8,552 nucleotides of DNA from Microcaldota archaeon. GTDB taxonomy: Archaea; Micrarchaeota; Micrarchaeia; Anstonellales; Bilamarchaeaceae. Location: positions 1-8,552 of the forward strand of contig DAOUYQ010000028.1 in NCBI GenBank assembly GCA_030666035.1, in the 5' to 3' direction. The notes under the pieces are model-generated. The model had not been told where the DNA came from and made no database searches. It saw nothing but the letters and a program-made list of their open reading frames with translations. The translations under genes and the position numbers were made by a program. Position 1 is the first letter of the stretch, and each line of letters begins with the position of its first letter. Shown piece after piece: positions 6,433-8,552 of the stretch.

Positions 6433-6445
6433 CGCGTTTTCTGCG

Positions 6446-6450
6446 GGTGA
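6446..6450 (+). promoter_or_regulatory. Ribosome binding site of rtcA
   Basis: GGTGA, 6 bases before the ATG at 6457, matches the archaeal 16S rRNA tail. It fixes the rtcA start and shows this first gene is translated from a true leader, unlike the leaderless first genes elsewhere in the window. Confidence 0.65.
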
Positions 6451-6456
6451 GAATCT

Positions 6457-7428
6457 ATGACGGAAATGCTGGAAATTGATGGAAGCTACGGAGAATCTGG
6501 TGGCCAGATTGTCCGCACCTCCCTCACGCTATCTGCCCTCATGGGCACCCCAATTTCTATACGCAACATACGGGCCGGAAGATCCCCTTCCGGCCTTAAG
6601 CCCCAGCATCTTGCCGCAGCAAAGGCCGTGCGCTCAATCTGCCGGGGAACCCTTGTTGGGGCCGAAGCTGGCAGCACTGAGCTTAGCTATGCCCCCCGGG
6701 CAATTTATGGAGGCAAATATACATTTAATATCGGAACCGCAGGCTCCACAATCCTCCTGGCACAAACTATTCTTCCGCTTCTTTTTGCAGCTTCCAAGAA
6801 AAGCACAGTAATTATCCGGGGAGGCACGGATGTTCCAAAAGCACCCGGTTATGATTATTTTGAGAGAGTTTTCATTCCAGCGCTTTCTCTTTTTGGGCTA
6901 AAAGCAACCAGCATGCTAAAGCGGGCAGGGCATTTTCCAAGTGGCGGCGGAGAAATAATTCTGGAAACCGAACCCGGAAACCCAAAGCCAGTTTCTTATT
7001 GGCCCAGGGAATCAAGGATACGTGCGGTTATTTCCATTTCAGGTTTGCCCCTGGGCATTGCAATGAGGGAGAAAAAAGTTCTCCTGAATAATAAGATTGA
7101 GGAAATTTATATCCGGGAAAGGGATGCAAATGACCCTGGGAATGCGCTTTTGCTTTATAGGGGGCTGGTAGGCTCTGAGGTATTGGGAAAGAGGGGCTTA
7201 AGAGCAGAAGAAGTTGCCAACATTGCAATAGATTCGCTGAAAAAAGAAGGAGATGCGGAAATTGACCATCATCTTGCAGACCAATTGCTCGTATATGCGG
7301 CCCTTGCCGGGAAAACAAGCTTTAAAACCTCTCAGGTTTCAAAGCATACGGAAACAAATATGCATATAATTGAGAAATTCCTTGGGAAATCTTTTTCTGT
7401 TGATGGAAATACAATCAGGGTGGAATAA
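6457..7428 (+). CDS. rtcA: RNA 3'-terminal phosphate cyclase
   Basis: Converts the 3'-phosphate at an RNA end to a 2',3'-cyclic phosphate using ATP, through a covalent histidine-AMP intermediate; it acts in the cytoplasm in RNA repair or end processing. The 323 residues are near the usual length. Signatures in order: IDGSYGESGGQIVRTSLTLS (7-26), the RAGRSPSGLKPQHLAA block (39-54), NIGTAGSTILLAQTILP (91-107), the family signature RGGTDVPKAPGYDYFERV (121-138), and HFPSGGGEI (159-167). H272 in DHHLADQLLVYAAL corresponds to the nucleophilic histidine of E. coli RtcA. The domain order shows no gap, so the enzyme should be active. It has a GGTGA ribosome site and is first in a unit with the DUF92 gene, whose ATG overlaps its TAA by one base. 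No rtcB ligase is in the window. Confidence 0.96.
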   Translation: MTEMLEIDGSYGESGGQIVRTSLTLSALMGTPISIRNIRAGRSPSGLKPQHLAAAKAVRSICRGTLVGAEAGSTELSYAPRAIYGGKYTFNIGTAGSTILLAQTILPLLFAASKKSTVIIRGGTDVPKAPGYDYFERVFIPALSLFGLKATSMLKRAGHFPSGGGEIILETEPGNPKPVSYWPRESRIRAVISISGLPLGIAMREKKVLLNNKIEEIYIRERDANDPGNALLLYRGLVGSEVLGKRGLRAEEVANIAIDSLKKEGDAEIDHHLADQLLVYAALAGKTSFKTSQVSKHTETNMHIIEKFLGKSFSVDGNTIRVE

Positions 7429-8051
7429 TGGTTGCAATGCTTGATAAACCCGGACTCACCCTTACAATCATATTTGGCTTGACAATATTGCTGCTTGGGG
7501 ATTTCTCTTATCTTATGCTGATTTTCATATTCCTGTTCTTTTCTGTTCTTGCTACAAAGTATGGGTATAATGAGAAAAAGGAGATGGGAATCTATGAACA
7601 TGACCGGAGCTGGGAGAACGTCCTTTCAAATGGCCTTGTCCCGACGGTTGTTGTGATTATTGGATTCTTTTTGGGCTGGGGCCCCCTTCCATACATCTGT
7701 GCAATAGCGGCGATTATGGCAGATAAATTTGGTTCTGAATTAGGAGTGCTGGGCGGGGATCCGGTTTCACTAAACGGATTCAAGCATGTAACGCCCGGGA
7801 CAAGCGGTGCAGTAAGCATCACCGGAACAATACTCTCCCTTGCAGGTTCGGCCGCAATAGGAATTGCAGCATTATTCCTGTTTGGCCTTACTCCAAACAC
7901 CGCACTTTTGGTAGCGCTTGCAGGCTTTGCAGGCGGACTTGTGGATACCGTGTTTGGGGTGTTTGAAGAAAAAGGTTTCGGTACTAAAGGTACAACGAAT
8001 ACCATATGTGCCATCGTAGGGGCAGCAATTGGATTGATAATACAAGGGTGA
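7428..8051 (+). CDS. DUF92 family integral membrane protein
   Basis: A 207-residue membrane protein with about six hydrophobic segments: roughly 9-24, 27-45, 68-98 (one or two), 127-154, 157-177 and 190-206. Conserved DUF92 features are visible: R60 and NVLSNGLVP (64-72), ADKFGSELG (98-106, usually ADTFASELG), TPGTSGAVSITGT (122-134), a buried D173 and TNTICA near the end. The best-studied relative is plant VTE6, a phytyl-phosphate kinase, so an archaeal role in phosphorylating a prenyl phosphate or handling isoprenoid lipids is plausible but not shown here. It is slightly shorter than most members. Translation starts at ATG 7428, overlapping the rtcA stop, with AGGGTGG just upstream. The nucleotidyltransferase gene starts 6 bases after its stop. 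Confidence 0.87.
   Translation: MVAMLDKPGLTLTIIFGLTILLLGDFSYLMLIFIFLFFSVLATKYGYNEKKEMGIYEHDRSWENVLSNGLVPTVVVIIGFFLGWGPLPYICAIAAIMADKFGSELGVLGGDPVSLNGFKHVTPGTSGAVSITGTILSLAGSAAIGIAALFLFGLTPNTALLVALAGFAGGLVDTVFGVFEEKGFGTKGTTNTICAIVGAAIGLIIQG
8047..8051 (+). promoter_or_regulatory. Ribosome binding site of the nucleotidyltransferase gene
   Basis: GGTGA includes the TGA stop of the DUF92 gene and lies 6 bases before the ATG at 8058, so ribosomes ending DUF92 can restart at once. Confidence 0.65.
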
Positions 8052-8057
8052 TAAATA

Positions 8058-8552
8058 ATGAAAGCAGTAATATTATGCGGGGGAGAAGGAACAAGGCTAA
8101 GGCCTTATACATATACTGTTCCAAAGCCAATGCTTTGGCTTGGGGGCAGGCATATACTTGAATACTCAATAGAGCATCTCCGCAAAAGTGGAATAAAGGA
8201 CATTATTCTTTCAGTGGGATACCTCAAGGAGCAGATAATGGAGCATTTTGGGGATGGAAAAGAATTTGGGGTGAACATTGAATACTTTGTTGAAACTGAC
8301 CCTCTTTCTACTGCAGGTGCACTGTATCCGCATAAAGACATTTTTACTGAAACATTCCTGGTGTTCATGGGAGACCACGTTACTAACATTAATGTGGGGA
8401 AATTCCTCAAAGCACATAAGAAAACAGGTGCAGTTGCAACAATCGCAGCAAAAAAACAAAAAACCTCCCTTGAATATGGGGTTATAGAAGCAGGCAAGGA
8501 CAAAATTATAACGGGTTTTAGGGAAAAGCCGGTAATCAATTACCTTCTTAAT
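8058..8552 (+). CDS. Sugar-phosphate nucleotidyltransferase, 3' end outside window
   Basis: The frame runs open to the right edge, giving the first 165 residues. It starts MKAVILCGGEGTRLRPYT, the nucleotide-binding loop of NDP-sugar pyrophosphorylases (G8-G9-x-G-T-R13). PKPM (22-25), the substrate-facing segment DPLSTAGAL (81-89), GDH with the metal-binding D106, and FREKP (154-158) follow. These enzymes join an NTP and a sugar-1-phosphate to give an NDP-sugar for glycan, lipid or protein glycosylation. The pattern is that of the mannose-1-phosphate guanylyltransferase or glucose-1-phosphate thymidylyl/uridylyl group; the exact sugar and nucleotide cannot be decided, and a C-terminal left-handed helix acyl- or acetyltransferase-type domain may lie beyond the window. 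Spacing after DUF92 suggests one operon. Confidence 0.92.
   Translation, partial: MKAVILCGGEGTRLRPYTYTVPKPMLWLGGRHILEYSIEHLRKSGIKDIILSVGYLKEQIMEHFGDGKEFGVNIEYFVETDPLSTAGALYPHKDIFTETFLVFMGDHVTNINVGKFLKAHKKTGAVATIAAKKQKTSLEYGVIEAGKDKIITGFREKPVINYLLN

Noticed and set aside
6391..6450. Possible 19-codon leader peptide from a TTG, ending at the rtcA ribosome site
   Set aside because: The start is weak, it runs through the hairpin, and the GGGGAGG upstream (6373-6379) is 11 bases away; structure is a better explanation for this stretch.
7592..8539. Minus-strand open frames at the right end
   Set aside because: They are antisense to the DUF92 and nucleotidyltransferase genes, whose motifs are clear.
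1..8552. CRISPR array, insertion sequence or prophage
   Set aside because: No regularly spaced direct repeats, transposase, integrase or terminal inverted repeats were seen.

Overview
The window looks archaeal. The tRNA-Lys gene lacks an encoded CCA and has discriminator base G73, which is usual for archaeal tRNA-Lys. Several first genes have a TATA-like box about 26-32 bases ahead of the start codon and no room for a leader. Genes inside operons carry GGTGA/GAGG-type ribosome sites. The gene set (TraB-domain protein, RtcA, DUF92 membrane protein, small winged-helix protein) is common in archaea. Compact genes, overlapping stops and starts and roughly mid-40s percent GC would fit a small-genome lineage such as a DPANN archaeon, but the exact group cannot be read from this sequence. 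No phage, insertion sequence or CRISPR array is seen.

Layout: (1) 2-1450, 3' part of an unrecognised helical repeat protein that runs off the left edge. (2) 1503-4049, a two-gene unit: cysS (cysteinyl-tRNA synthetase, GTG start, probably leaderless), then 9 bases later a lipoprotein of the LivK-like substrate-binding type with no transporter partners in view, ending in T-rich tracts. (3) 4116-4190, tRNA-Lys(CUU), followed by a hairpin plus T7. (4) 4269-5807, an operon of a short TraB-domain protein, a winged-helix protein and a metallo-beta-lactamase-fold hydrolase; the last two share ATGA. (5) 5800-6231 on the minus strand, a small probable beta-sandwich protein of unknown function whose 3' end overlaps the hydrolase gene. 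(6) 6232-6456, a two-sided promoter region; its right half encodes a GC-rich hairpin with a UUCG loop inside the likely rtcA leader. (7) 6457-8552, rtcA, a DUF92 integral membrane protein and the 5' part of a sugar nucleotidyltransferase, tightly packed and probably co-transcribed.

How they may work together: most of the window is RNA and translation housekeeping (cysS, tRNA-Lys, rtcA) mixed with envelope-related functions (lipoprotein, TraB-domain protein, DUF92, nucleotidyltransferase). DUF92 relatives in plants (VTE6) are prenyl-phosphate kinases, so the DUF92-nucleotidyltransferase pair may reflect polyprenyl-phosphate or glycolipid metabolism; this is inference. The least explained items are the repeat protein, the structured rtcA leader and the minus-strand beta-sandwich gene.
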